Shown here piece by piece: positions 1 through 8,030 of a stretch of DNA of 64,000 nucleotides. The notes beneath the pieces are model-generated. The model searched no databases. It was not told the origin of the DNA and saw only the letters and a program-made list of their open reading frames with translations. The position numbers were made by a program, and so were the translations under genes. Origin of the DNA: Mucilaginibacter terrigena (GTDB lineage: Bacteria > Bacteroidota > Bacteroidia > Sphingobacteriales > Sphingobacteriaceae); contig NZ_SEWG01000001.1 of NCBI RefSeq assembly GCF_004168255.1, forward strand, positions 496,001 to 560,000, in the 5' to 3' direction. Numbering within the stretch: position 1 is the stretch's first letter; every line of letters begins with the position of its first letter.

Positions 1-104
1 GCAGTGGTTGCCCGTCATCAACGGTTACCCTTAAATCGGGTATCGAGAACCTGCTAAAACGCATGGTTCCGGAAGTTACCGAGGTAGTTTCGGAAGCATT
101 ATAA
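1..104 (+). CDS. NifU-family Fe-S scaffold protein, C-terminal end (partial)
   Basis: The window opens inside a gene read in the frame beginning at base 3 and ending at TAA 102-104. The last 33 residues start with [16 protein letters not shown] and end in EVVSEAL. CPSS is the second half of the CxxC site of the NifU/Nfu C-terminal domain, which binds a transient Fe-S cluster and passes it to apoproteins in the cytoplasm. The helix that follows the cysteines also fits this family. The first cysteine and everything before it lie outside the window, so a stand-alone Nfu cannot be told from a longer protein. A strong terminator follows 22 bases later. Confidence 0.85.
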   Translation, partial: SGCPSSTVTLKSGIENLLKRMVPEVTEVVSEAL

Positions 105-126
105 CAGGATTTTACCGATAGATATT

Positions 127-159
127 AAACCGGCCGGAGCGATCCAGGCCGGTTTTTTT
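127..159 (+). terminator. Rho-independent terminator after the NifU-family gene
   Basis: AAACCGGCC (127-135) pairs with GGCCGGTTT (147-155), a 9-bp perfect stem with an 11-nt loop, followed by a run of T to 159. It is placed directly after the stop codon at 104. Confidence 0.85.
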
Positions 160-172
160 ATGCCGTGAACAG

Positions 173-369
173 GGGTGTCCCACTAAATATTATACACCGC
201 GGGACACTTGCATAAATTATTGGCAATCAATTATTTATAATTTACAAAAAATGCATTTTACCTCAACTAATACTTCATAATTTTAATGTTAAATGCCTGT
301 AAATAAATATTTTATGATTTTTTCGCGGGGTGTCCCACTTGTTTCTGAATGGGACGGAATGGGACACCC
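173..369. repeat. Repeat copy A: AT-rich core bounded by GTGTCCC/GGGACAC boxes
   Basis: The left end has GTGTCCC (175-181) facing GGGACAC (201-207). The right end has GGGTGTCCCA (328-337) facing TGGGACACCC (360-369), with an extra direct TGGGAC at 350-355, so two TGGGAC boxes lie exactly 10 bp (one helical turn) apart. The ~120 bp between the ends is very AT-rich. The same arrangement, nearly identical at both ends, recurs at 44583-44779 in front of a RepA-like ATPase gene. Here no ATPase gene follows, so this copy is solitary. Confidence 0.85.
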
Positions 370-587
370 TCTGATTTCGGATTTACGATGTACGATTTCG
401 GATTTGCTTTGTTGGTGGGTGTGCCGTTTAAGATTGACGATTAGGGATTTACCGGGCTAATCAAATCCTGATCCGTCCTGGAATAGGTTTACTTTTGGTT
501 GTTAATACCGGATATGGTTTACACTTTAGGCATGGCCGGATTTTAGGAATGGTTATTGTACTTACAGCACAGTAAATCATACGCGTT
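370..587. other. Intergenic tract with degenerate short repeats, no gene seen
   Basis: Bases 371-402 consist of imperfect copies of a GATTTCGGATTTACGAT-like unit. Similar degenerate tracts occur at 45948-45992 after the RepA-like ATPase gene. The rest, up to the start at 588, holds no reading frame I would support and no clear promoter match. Confidence 0.5.
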
Positions 588-1073
588 ATGGAACTTAAAT
601 TAACACACGCCTTCAGGCAGGCAGCAGGGCTCGGTATTATTGCCGGGATGCGCACGTTTTCGGCGCCCGCGGTTATCAGCCATGTTTACAGCAGGCATCC
701 GGAAAGGAGCTTAAAAAAATCTCCCTTTCAGTTTATCCAAACCATTGGCACCTCAAAAGTATTTAAAGTATTAGCCGCCGGCGAACTAGTTGGCGATAAG
801 CTGCCTTTCGCGCCAAAGCGCACCAATGCGGGCGGGTTAATAGGCCGCTTTGCAGCAGGTGCATTATGTGGTGCAACCGTTTATAAAGCCGATAACAAGA
901 AACCAATTATAGGCGGATTAATAGGAGGGACGGCTGCTATCGCTTCGGCGTTTGGCTGTATGTTTTTGCGGATTGGCCTTGGCAAAAAAACAGGGATACC
1001 CGACCCGGTAATTGGCGCTATAGAAGACGTAATTGTTATAAGCGCGGCCACAGCATTGGCTAAAGACCTGTAG
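588..1073 (+). CDS. DUF4126-family small membrane protein
   Basis: This 161-residue protein matches the DUF4126 pattern: an early GLGIIAGMRTFSAPA segment (residues ~15-29), a central AAGELVGDKLPFAPKRT stretch (~65-81), and glycine-rich hydrophobic helices at ~85-97, ~107-125 and ~140-157. Members are small integral membrane proteins of unknown function found in many bacteria. It stands alone between repeat copy A and a divergently spaced TetR gene on the same strand. The family call rests on recognised motifs; the function is unknown. Confidence 0.8.
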   Translation: MELKLTHAFRQAAGLGIIAGMRTFSAPAVISHVYSRHPERSLKKSPFQFIQTIGTSKVFKVLAAGELVGDKLPFAPKRTNAGGLIGRFAAGALCGATVYKADNKKPIIGGLIGGTAAIASAFGCMFLRIGLGKKTGIPDPVIGAIEDVIVISAATALAKDL

Positions 1074-1131
1074 TTTTTACATTTTAAAATCATCTTTTAG
1101 GCTGACTATAAATTATTGACTGGAAATTTGA

Positions 1132-1139
1132 TAGTTTTG
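1132..1139 (+). promoter_or_regulatory. -7 box (TAGTTTTG) upstream of the TetR gene
   Basis: TAGTTTTG is a perfect match to the Bacteroidota -7 consensus TAnnTTTG. It lies 38 bp before the ATG at 1178. No convincing -33 TTTG is found at the usual ~19-bp spacing; a TTG at 1116-1118 is too close. Confidence 0.45.
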
Positions 1140-1177
1140 TTAAAAAAGTCAGGACTAACAATCCGTTACTTATAATA

Positions 1178-1795
1178 ATGAACGCAACGAACGATCAGCA
1201 GGATATTAAACGCGAGAAAATTTTAGAGGCATCGCACCAACGCTTTCTTCATTACGGTTACTCAAAAACCACCATGAACGAAATAGCAGGCGACCTATCT
1301 ATGTCGAAAGCCCTGCTATATTATTACTTTCCTGATAAAAGCGAACTGTATATGGCCGTAATGCGTAAGCTGGCCAGCGATTACCTTAAACAACTGGAAG
1401 ATAAGTTTGGCCACTTTACCAACCTGCGCGAAGCGTTCCTGTTCCAGGTGAATACCCACCACGATTTTATTGTAAATAATTACAACTTTTTTGATTTTTT
1501 CAGGCTGAACGAGCAAAACCTGCCCGATACCATATGGGAAACCGTAGGCCACATTCGCAATGCCGAGATCAAGTTGTTAGCCAATGCCATCCAGTCGGAA
1601 GTTGATAAAGGCAGTATACAGGCCGTTACCAACCCGGTAGAAATTGTAGAGGTGTTTTTAGATGCACTTCATGGCATAAAGGTAGGTGGCTCGGTTCCTC
1701 ATAAAAAACTCAATTTTCCGCATAAAGAGCACCTCGACGAGATCCATAACAAGCGCCTGCTGCTTATTGATATATTTGTTAAAGGGCTTAAATAA
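1178..1795 (+). CDS. TetR/AcrR-family transcriptional regulator
   Basis: The protein has 205 residues. The N-terminal helix-turn-helix (about residues 14-60) shows the usual pattern: REKILEASHQRFLHYGYSKT, then MNEIAGDLSMSKALLYYYF, then PDKSELY. The remaining ~145 residues form a helical ligand-binding domain without a recognisable specific subfamily. TetR proteins bind operator DNA as dimers and release it on binding a small molecule. The neighbour downstream (OsmC family, opposite strand, stop to stop with a 3-bp gap) gives no direct hint of the ligand. Confidence 0.92.
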   Translation: MNATNDQQDIKREKILEASHQRFLHYGYSKTTMNEIAGDLSMSKALLYYYFPDKSELYMAVMRKLASDYLKQLEDKFGHFTNLREAFLFQVNTHHDFIVNNYNFFDFFRLNEQNLPDTIWETVGHIRNAEIKLLANAIQSEVDKGSIQAVTNPVEIVEVFLDALHGIKVGGSVPHKKLNFPHKEHLDEIHNKRLLLIDIFVKGLK

Positions 1796-1798
1796 CAG

Positions 1799-2212
1799 TT
1801 AAATTTCCTGCAAACTTGTATTAATAACAATGTTGCCTACCAGTATTTTGTGAATAGGGCAGGCATCGGCAATGGTTATTAACCGTTTGCGCTGTTCGGC
1901 AGTTACCTCGCCTTTAAACGCAAGCTTACTTTCAATTAATATGCCGTTCTGGTTTTTAAACAGTTGCAGGTTTACGCTTATTTCGTCAACTATCCACATC
2001 TTGCGGTTGATGTACATGCGCAGGGTAATGGCTGTACAGCTTGCCAAACTTGCCAGCAACAGGTTATAGGGCGACATGCCGGTATCGGTGCCGCCAATAT
2101 CGGCAGGTTCGTCGGCTATCAGGGTGTGGTTATCGCTGGTTACAATGGTTTGGTATTGGGTATGCGCAATACGCGCGGACGCGCTAACAACAAATTCGTT
2201 TTCGGTTTCCAT
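1799..2212 (-). CDS. OsmC-family protein
   Basis: This 137-residue OsmC/Ohr-fold protein carries both characteristic cysteines: one in the helix NLLLASLASCTAITLRMYI (residues ~50-68) and one in IADACPIHKIL (~112-122). Family members reduce organic hydroperoxides through this cysteine pair, or act in related thiol chemistry. The CP-H around the second cysteine resembles the YhfA/OsmC-like branch. It is last in a minus-strand run behind a 135-residue membrane-anchored protein (21-bp gap) and the T9SS surface genes. A second OsmC gene lies at 10365. Substrate cannot be inferred. Confidence 0.88.
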   Translation of the reverse strand: METENEFVVSASARIAHTQYQTIVTSDNHTLIADEPADIGGTDTGMSPYNLLLASLASCTAITLRMYINRKMWIVDEISVNLQLFKNQNGILIESKLAFKGEVTAEQRKRLITIADACPIHKILVGNIVINTSLQEI

Positions 2213-2233
2213 AAACAGTTAATAAGGATAGGA

Positions 2234-2641
2234 TCAGTTATCCTGGTCTAAGTTGATCAGCGTCCAGTTTGATGTTTTTGCACCGGCACCACCATTGTAT
2301 TTTAAAGTAATGGTAAATTGAGTTGTTGAAGTTTCGCCAACATCATCTTTAGCGGTATAAAACGATTTGATCACATATACCGAATCTGATTTTTTGGCGA
2401 ATTTATACTCCGAATCTGAAAACTTGATGTTTTTTGAAAGCGTGGTTGGTATAATAAACTGTTTGGCAACGGTGTATGCCGCGTCGCTATCGGGCAGCCC
2501 GGTAAACATATTTACCGAACCCGATAAAGCGAATTTCCCCAGCAGTATGGCAAATATCAAACCTAAAATTACCAGCAGCCAGCCGGCCGTAGATGCGGAT
2601 TTTTTTTTAACTACTTTCTCCTTTAAGTAATCTTTAGCCAT
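2234..2641 (-). CDS. Membrane-anchored protein of unknown function
   Basis: The 135-residue protein starts with a basic cytoplasmic stretch (KDYLKEKVVKKKSAS), followed by one transmembrane helix (WLLVILGLIFAILLGKFAL, residues ~21-39). A ~95-residue soluble domain follows, presumably periplasmic, with beta-strand-like sequence (SEYKFAKKSDSVYVIKSFY; TTQFTITLKYNGG). I do not recognise a family. It sits 33 bp downstream of the PorP/SprF gene and 21 bp upstream of the OsmC gene, so co-transcription is likely. Confidence 0.7.
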   Translation of the reverse strand: MAKDYLKEKVVKKKSASTAGWLLVILGLIFAILLGKFALSGSVNMFTGLPDSDAAYTVAKQFIIPTTLSKNIKFSDSEYKFAKKSDSVYVIKSFYTAKDDVGETSTTQFTITLKYNGGAGAKTSNWTLINLDQDN

Positions 2642-2674
2642 ATAAATATATCAGAATTTGTAAAAGTAGGTAAA

Positions 2675-3709
2675 TTAATAAAAATCATAACAACGGCTCG
2701 CGCCAAAAAATTTATGCTCGCCGCCAGATCGCGACGGCAGGGTGGTTTCGTAACCAATGCTGCCTTCGGTAGTGCCGCTGGTGTTGCTGTAATTTAAACC
2801 ACCGGCGGGTACATCGTGGCTTACGCCGAGCCGTATTTTTTCACCGCCTTCTTTGTTTATAAACAGGTCGAAAATTAGCGACACTACTAAGGCGCCCGGC
2901 CCGCCGGACCCGCTGCTGCGGTACCATACGCCTGCATTAATACTGCGCCTTTTATATTGCATGCCCGCGCTTACAGATTGCGCCTGCGCCTGTTTATAAA
3001 ACACTACCGATGGGATGATGTACGATCTGTCCTCATCATCTATATTATCATCGCGGGTAAGGTTGTACCTGAAACTGGCGTGTACTGTTGCCCTTATGGG
3101 TAATATGGCCGGCGCGCCGGTAAACGACTCGTTGGGGCGGTTTAAATGTTGCGCGGCGCCGCCAATATTAAAGTTTTTAAGCGTAAGGTTAATACCCGCG
3201 CCCGAATCAAAAAAGAACTTGTTGTTAAAGTCGGGCTTATCTGCACCGGTTACCGAACCGGGGATATAACCTAAACGCGGATCTAACTGATCGCCGAAGG
3301 TGAGTTTACTATAATCAACCGAGCGGTTAGTTACCCCGGCCTGCAGGCCAAACGATAGCACGTAATCTTCGGACCCAACGCTGTACGAATATATACCCGC
3401 TATGTTGTTTTTATTTAAATATCCAACACCCTCGGCGCTGCGGGTAAATATCATACCAATGCCGCCGCCAAACTGCGGTACATTATAATCGATAGACGCG
3501 GTAATGTATGATAGGCCGCCGGGTATGGAGGTGTACTGGTTACGGTAGATCAGGTTCATCCGCAGGTCGCCTTTAAATTGCCCGTTCAATGCGGGGTTTA
3601 GGTAAACCGGCGAATTAAAAAATTGCGAGTACATATGGTCCTGTGCCGAGGCGCTTGATAAGCCGAGCGCAGCAAGTAGTAATATGTAATATTTTGCCAA
3701 TCCCCTCAT
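2675..3709 (-). CDS. PorP/SprF-family type IX secretion outer-membrane protein
   Basis: This 344-residue protein has a signal peptide (MRGLAKYYILLLAALGLSSASAQ) followed by the family hallmark HMYSQFFNSPVYLNPALNGQ (residues ~25-44) and amphipathic beta-strands ending in an aromatic residue. PorP/SprF proteins are outer-membrane barrels of the T9SS. SprF is needed to attach its partner, a type B CTD adhesin, to the surface. It begins 4 bp after the stop of the 1380-residue type B CTD protein, which is the classic substrate-partner arrangement. The 344-residue length is slightly above the usual ~300-330. Confidence 0.93.
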   Translation of the reverse strand: MRGLAKYYILLLAALGLSSASAQDHMYSQFFNSPVYLNPALNGQFKGDLRMNLIYRNQYTSIPGGLSYITASIDYNVPQFGGGIGMIFTRSAEGVGYLNKNNIAGIYSYSVGSEDYVLSFGLQAGVTNRSVDYSKLTFGDQLDPRLGYIPGSVTGADKPDFNNKFFFDSGAGINLTLKNFNIGGAAQHLNRPNESFTGAPAILPIRATVHASFRYNLTRDDNIDDEDRSYIIPSVVFYKQAQAQSVSAGMQYKRRSINAGVWYRSSGSGGPGALVVSLIFDLFINKEGGEKIRLGVSHDVPAGGLNYSNTSGTTEGSIGYETTLPSRSGGEHKFFGASRCYDFY

Positions 3710-3713
3710 CTGC

Positions 3714-6700
3714 CTATCTTATCAAATGTATATACCCGCTGCGTTTGGGCAGCGAGCCATTGTACGACATCCCTTTCCACTCCGAGCCATTAATAAACAC
3801 TGCCGATGCCTGCCAGATATAGGTGCCCTGCGGCGCGGCAACACCTTTGAAGGTGCCATCCCAGCCTTCCGTTGGTTCGCCTTTGCTGCTTAGCGCGGTA
3901 GTTTGCCAAAGCAGCTGGCCCCAGTTGTTATAAACCTGTAAGCGCCACCTGGCAATGCCCGATCCTTTTGCTATAAAAGTTTTCAGTTCGGTAGTTTTAC
4001 CTTGTGGCTGAAACGCGTTGGGTACAAAAAGCTGACCGGGAGTGCCTGTAATTTTTACCTTTTGTTTAAAGGTACTGTCGCAGCCCCTTACATCCGTTAC
4101 TTTTAAGGTAACCACGTATTCCCCGGTATCGGCATAGGTATGGTTTGTGTTTTGGCTGCCCGATGTAATGCCATCGCCAAAATTCCATTCCCAGGTATTG
4201 GGGTTGCCCGTTGTTTGGTCGATAAATTCGAAATGATAGTTGGGCAGGTTTACTATAGTATCGGGCCTTACGGTAAAATAAGTACCGGGTGGCGGGGTAA
4301 CCGTTATGATATCTGTTTTAACTGCAGTGTTTGTACAGCCCGTAGCGGGGATAGTTGCGGTTAACGTAACTGTGTAAGGAGTTAAGCGCCCTGCGTATTT
4401 GTGCGGTGGCGGTGTGTAACCTGAAAAAGTTGGACTGCCGTCACCAAAATCCCAAACGTAAGCCATATTCGAGGCCTGGGTGGTAGCATCCGGCGGGGTG
4501 GTATTAGTGAATGTAACCGTACTTTCGCGGCATAAGGCAGCCCCACCTGCCACAGTAAAGTTTGGTGCCGGTTTACCATGAACGATATATTGTAACGTAT
4601 CGGATGTTACTTTACCGCACGCATTAGTAACATCAAGTGTAATATAATAGATACCCGGTTCCGGGAAAGTATAACTAAATGCACCTGGCTGGCCAATTTT
4701 TGTATCTGGTTGATTATTGCTTGTATTTTTTATAGTGTAGAAATACCTGTACCCAGGCCCCTGGCTCGAGTTATTAAATATTTTCGCTTCAAATGATCCA
4801 TCACAACCTTCTGTGGGCCCGGTTGGAAATATAGATGCATTAAAAAAACGCTCATCTATCTGTATGGGGATATGTACAGATTCGGCATCGTTACAGTAGC
4901 CCTTTAAACGCATAAAAGTAGTGTAATTACCAGCTTCAGATATCGGATCGAAGTTTACAGGGTCTTTAGAAGTAACCGTAATGCTTTGTACCGGCAAGCT
5001 ATCTGTTTTGGATATATTGGTATACTTATATAAAAAGAATGTATAGCTAATGTGTGTCCCCGGGGAAGTGTTCTTAACTGTAAGAGTAACCGGTGTACAT
5101 CCTGTAAGGGTCGGAGGATCAATATTGGCAATAGGCACAACCGGCCTTATAATTATAGTTTGCGGTAAAGATATTGCTGTACCGCAGGAACTTGTAAGTG
5201 TAAGTATAACATTGTATATAGCATCGCTGCCATCGGCGTTGGGCATAAATAAGTGTAAGGGATTTGCATCAACTCCTTTAGGCCCTCCATCCCCAAAATC
5301 CCATGAGTATGTACTGCCTTCGGTTGGTGCCGATATATTGGTGAACTGTATGTTGGTATTACCGCATCCTTCGGCAGCGCTTTTTGTAAAGTTAGCAACC
5401 GGCTGTGTTGGCGAAACGCTTACGGTAAGCACAAAAACATCGCTAACGCAGGTGCCGTTTGTAGCGGTTATATTATAGGTGATGATGGCGCTGTTATTAG
5501 GGTCGTTGTTTACCAGCTGGTCGCCAATGGTGGCGCCGCTGCCGGTAGGCTGGTAACCCGTTATAGATGGCGATGTGTTTGCCGGGTCAACCGTCCAGTT
5601 AAAGGTACTGCCGGGCTGTAAAGCGGTTATATTATATCCCAATGCCGCGCCCGAGCAGGTAAAGGCCTTGTCGGCGCTGGTAACCGCGTTAGGCGGTTGA
5701 AAAGTAATGGTAATATTATCAGGGATCTGGTTACATGGCGGGCCAAGGCTGGTATAGCCTGTAAGTGTTAACGTAACCGAACCTGCCGCATATTCTGCAG
5801 CGGTAGGGGTATAGGTTGTGGTAAGGCTGGTTGCATTGCTAAATGTACCGCCGCCGCCGCTCCACAGCACATTATCAACGGTGCCGTTAGTAACGGTGCC
5901 TTGTAAGTTCACCGTGCTGCCCTGGCATATTGGCGGGCTTGTACCTGCATCAACAACCGGCGCGTTCTGGAAGGTTATCACCTGCGAATCTGATGCAGGC
6001 GCCCCGCAGGCGCTTGTAGTTACAACATTTATGGTATAAGCAGCCGCATCTGTAAATAATATTTGCGGATACCTTGAATTGGCAGTTGTGCCGCCGGTAA
6101 ATTGAAAAGCGCCGCCGGTAACTGTCCAGGTATAATTTCCGGGTAGTTCGCGCGCGCTGCCGCTTACGGTGGATTGGGTAGGGCCCGGATCGCCGTTAAA
6201 TGTAAAAGTTTGGTTTATGCCGCAAATCTGCCTGTCGGGCGATAGTACAGCAACCGGCGGGCCATCAACAACAATGGTTTCAACCCTGGCTGCAGTATCG
6301 GTACCGCAGCTTGCTGTTCTAACGGCGAGTTTAATGGTATATACACCCGGCTGGTCAAATAAAAACTGCGGGGTTTCGCTGGCGGCGTTTGTGCCCCCCT
6401 GGTATTTTACAGGCGAAGGGCCGGTAACCACCCACCTAAACGAGTTGGTGTTATTGCAATCATTATCAATTACCGATGTATTGTTGGGGGTAACGCTTAA
6501 GGGTACACAACCGGCGGTCACCGGCACGTTGTAGTCGGGGCGTGGTGGTTCCTGTATACATATTGGGTATTCCCTTTCCAGCACACCGCAGCTGCCATTA
6601 CCGTTTTGCAGCACTAATTTAACGATATGCGTGCCGGTACTGGTAAAGGTGTACCTGAAGGGCTGCGAAACGGTCCGTCCGGGTATAATTGGTACGCCGT

Positions 6701-7856
6701 CAACAAACCAGGTGTAACGGGCATCAAGGTTTCTACAGTCGGCAGCGGTATTGTCGGGGTCCTGGCCGGGGTCAGATACGTTGGTGAATACTACCTCGCT
6801 GTTTAAACAGGCGGCTACAGGGTGTGTAAAATCTGTGCGTGCTGGCGTAACCACCCTGATGTACACCACACCGGGGAGCACCGAACTATTGCAATAATCG
6901 TTCACCGGTGTAAGCTCTACCCTGAACACATTTTTATTGGCACCTACGTTGTTACCGCATGATGACCTGGTAAAAGCATGGCTGATGGAGTTTGCCTGGG
7001 TTATAAAATCGCAGTACCTGTAAGTATTTGAAGTGCCGTCGCCCCAGGTAACCCTGTAGGTAAGGCCGGGGTAGTTAAATTTAAAGCCATTGTTATCAGC
7101 ATCCTGAATAGTGAGGGGGAAAACGGCCGGGTCGCCATTGGCGCAGGGGGTATTGTTGCTGGCGTTGTTTATAGTTGCAAATACTTTGTTATTTATCAGC
7201 GTATAAGCCTTTGTGCCAACAACACCTCCTGCTACAGCCCTTACGGTAATGGTATAATTGGCGGGGTTAGCGCTAAAGCTTCCGGGTACCGCGCGTGGTG
7301 CCCCTTCGGTGGCCTGCGCTATTTCGTTAAAAAAACTGGCTGTTGTGCTTGCGCCTGTTGTAGATGTAGCTGAAAATGAATATGCCGAACTGCTGGGGCC
7401 ACCGCACGAACCAAAAACATCCGGGTTTGCCGGGCTGATAGATTGTGAAGCTACACCAGCTATTACCCCCGAACCGCTGCCAATAGTAAACGGAGCAGAA
7501 ATATTACTGGTTACCGACGGTGATGTAGATACGATTTTAACCCGGTAACCCGTACCGGCAGGTGTGCCCGATGGGATGGTGCCGTTAACAAATGTGCCGT
7601 AAAACCCGTTATAGGTGGCCAGCGGCGTTGTACCAAAGTTGCCGGATGCATCTGATAAAAACAGCCTGAATGTATTATTGGTGTTTATACAGCCAGCAGT
7701 AATGTTTACATTAAAAGGCACGGCAATAGTAGACCCCTGCCCGTATGGCCCGGGGTCGATAGCGCCGAGTGTAATAGTTTGCGCCGAAGCTGTTGCTATT
7801 ACAAATAATGAGAAAAGCGCAAGAAATAAACCCTTAGTAAAAGTTTTACCCATCAA
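3714..7856 (-). CDS. PKD-repeat cell-surface protein with T9SS type B sorting domain
   Basis: The 1380-residue protein has a signal peptide (GLFLALFSLFVIATASAQ) and then a series of PKD/Ig-like domains. Typical PKD signatures are YSWDFGDGGPKG, YVWDFGDGSPTF and WEWNFGDG, each ~25 residues before a YxVxLTxT strand. The C-terminal ~85 residues (VPNAFQPQG, YNNWGQLLWQT, GWDGTFKG, PQGTYIWQ) are the gliding-motility-associated (CHU_C) type B sorting domain, which directs export through the T9SS. It should be a large surface adhesin or matrix protein. The downstream PorP/SprF gene (4-bp gap) is its expected partner. Ligand unknown. Confidence 0.93.
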   Translation of the reverse strand: MMGKTFTKGLFLALFSLFVIATASAQTITLGAIDPGPYGQGSTIAVPFNVNITAGCINTNNTFRLFLSDASGNFGTTPLATYNGFYGTFVNGTIPSGTPAGTGYRVKIVSTSPSVTSNISAPFTIGSGSGVIAGVASQSISPANPDVFGSCGGPSSSAYSFSATSTTGASTTASFFNEIAQATEGAPRAVPGSFSANPANYTITVRAVAGGVVGTKAYTLINNKVFATINNASNNTPCANGDPAVFPLTIQDADNNGFKFNYPGLTYRVTWGDGTSNTYRYCDFITQANSISHAFTRSSCGNNVGANKNVFRVELTPVNDYCNSSVLPGVVYIRVVTPARTDFTHPVAACLNSEVVFTNVSDPGQDPDNTAADCRNLDARYTWFVDGVPIIPGRTVSQPFRYTFTSTGTHIVKLVLQNGNGSCGVLEREYPICIQEPPRPDYNVPVTAGCVPLSVTPNNTSVIDNDCNNTNSFRWVVTGPSPVKYQGGTNAASETPQFLFDQPGVYTIKLAVRTASCGTDTAARVETIVVDGPPVAVLSPDRQICGINQTFTFNGDPGPTQSTVSGSARELPGNYTWTVTGGAFQFTGGTTANSRYPQILFTDAAAYTINVVTTSACGAPASDSQVITFQNAPVVDAGTSPPICQGSTVNLQGTVTNGTVDNVLWSGGGGTFSNATSLTTTYTPTAAEYAAGSVTLTLTGYTSLGPPCNQIPDNITITFQPPNAVTSADKAFTCSGAALGYNITALQPGSTFNWTVDPANTSPSITGYQPTGSGATIGDQLVNNDPNNSAIITYNITATNGTCVSDVFVLTVSVSPTQPVANFTKSAAEGCGNTNIQFTNISAPTEGSTYSWDFGDGGPKGVDANPLHLFMPNADGSDAIYNVILTLTSSCGTAISLPQTIIIRPVVPIANIDPPTLTGCTPVTLTVKNTSPGTHISYTFFLYKYTNISKTDSLPVQSITVTSKDPVNFDPISEAGNYTTFMRLKGYCNDAESVHIPIQIDERFFNASIFPTGPTEGCDGSFEAKIFNNSSQGPGYRYFYTIKNTSNNQPDTKIGQPGAFSYTFPEPGIYYITLDVTNACGKVTSDTLQYIVHGKPAPNFTVAGGAALCRESTVTFTNTTPPDATTQASNMAYVWDFGDGSPTFSGYTPPPHKYAGRLTPYTVTLTATIPATGCTNTAVKTDIITVTPPPGTYFTVRPDTIVNLPNYHFEFIDQTTGNPNTWEWNFGDGITSGSQNTNHTYADTGEYVVTLKVTDVRGCDSTFKQKVKITGTPGQLFVPNAFQPQGKTTELKTFIAKGSGIARWRLQVYNNWGQLLWQTTALSSKGEPTEGWDGTFKGVAAPQGTYIWQASAVFINGSEWKGMSYNGSLPKRSGYIHLIR

Positions 7857-7888
7857 TCACTGTTCAATATCAGTTTCATAAAGCAGAG

Positions 7889-7917
7889 CGAAAATAACAA
7901 AAATGTTACACACCAAA
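7889..7917 (-). promoter_or_regulatory. Candidate promoter of the PKD-SprF unit
   Basis: Read on the minus strand: TTTG (7917-7914), 17 bp, then TATTTTCG (7896-7889), 7 of 8 matches to TAnnTTTG. It precedes the ATG at 7856 by 32 bp. Confidence 0.5.
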
Positions 7918-7930
7918 TAAACCCGTACAC

Positions 7931-7947
7931 ATAAACCATGGGTTTAT
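7931..7947. promoter_or_regulatory. Palindrome ATAAACC-ATG-GGTTTAT, possible operator
   Basis: Perfect 7-bp arms with a 3-bp centre, located 14 bp upstream of the -33 element proposed for the PKD-SprF promoter. A further ATAAACCC at 7917-7924 overlaps that -33 element. Operator function is inferred from position only. Confidence 0.35.
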
Positions 7948-8030
7948 ATTTTCTTTATACGGAATAAAACCTGCCTTGTTACAGCAGATATTATAAATAC
8001 CCGGAGAAAAGGGGGGCCTCCGGGATGTTG

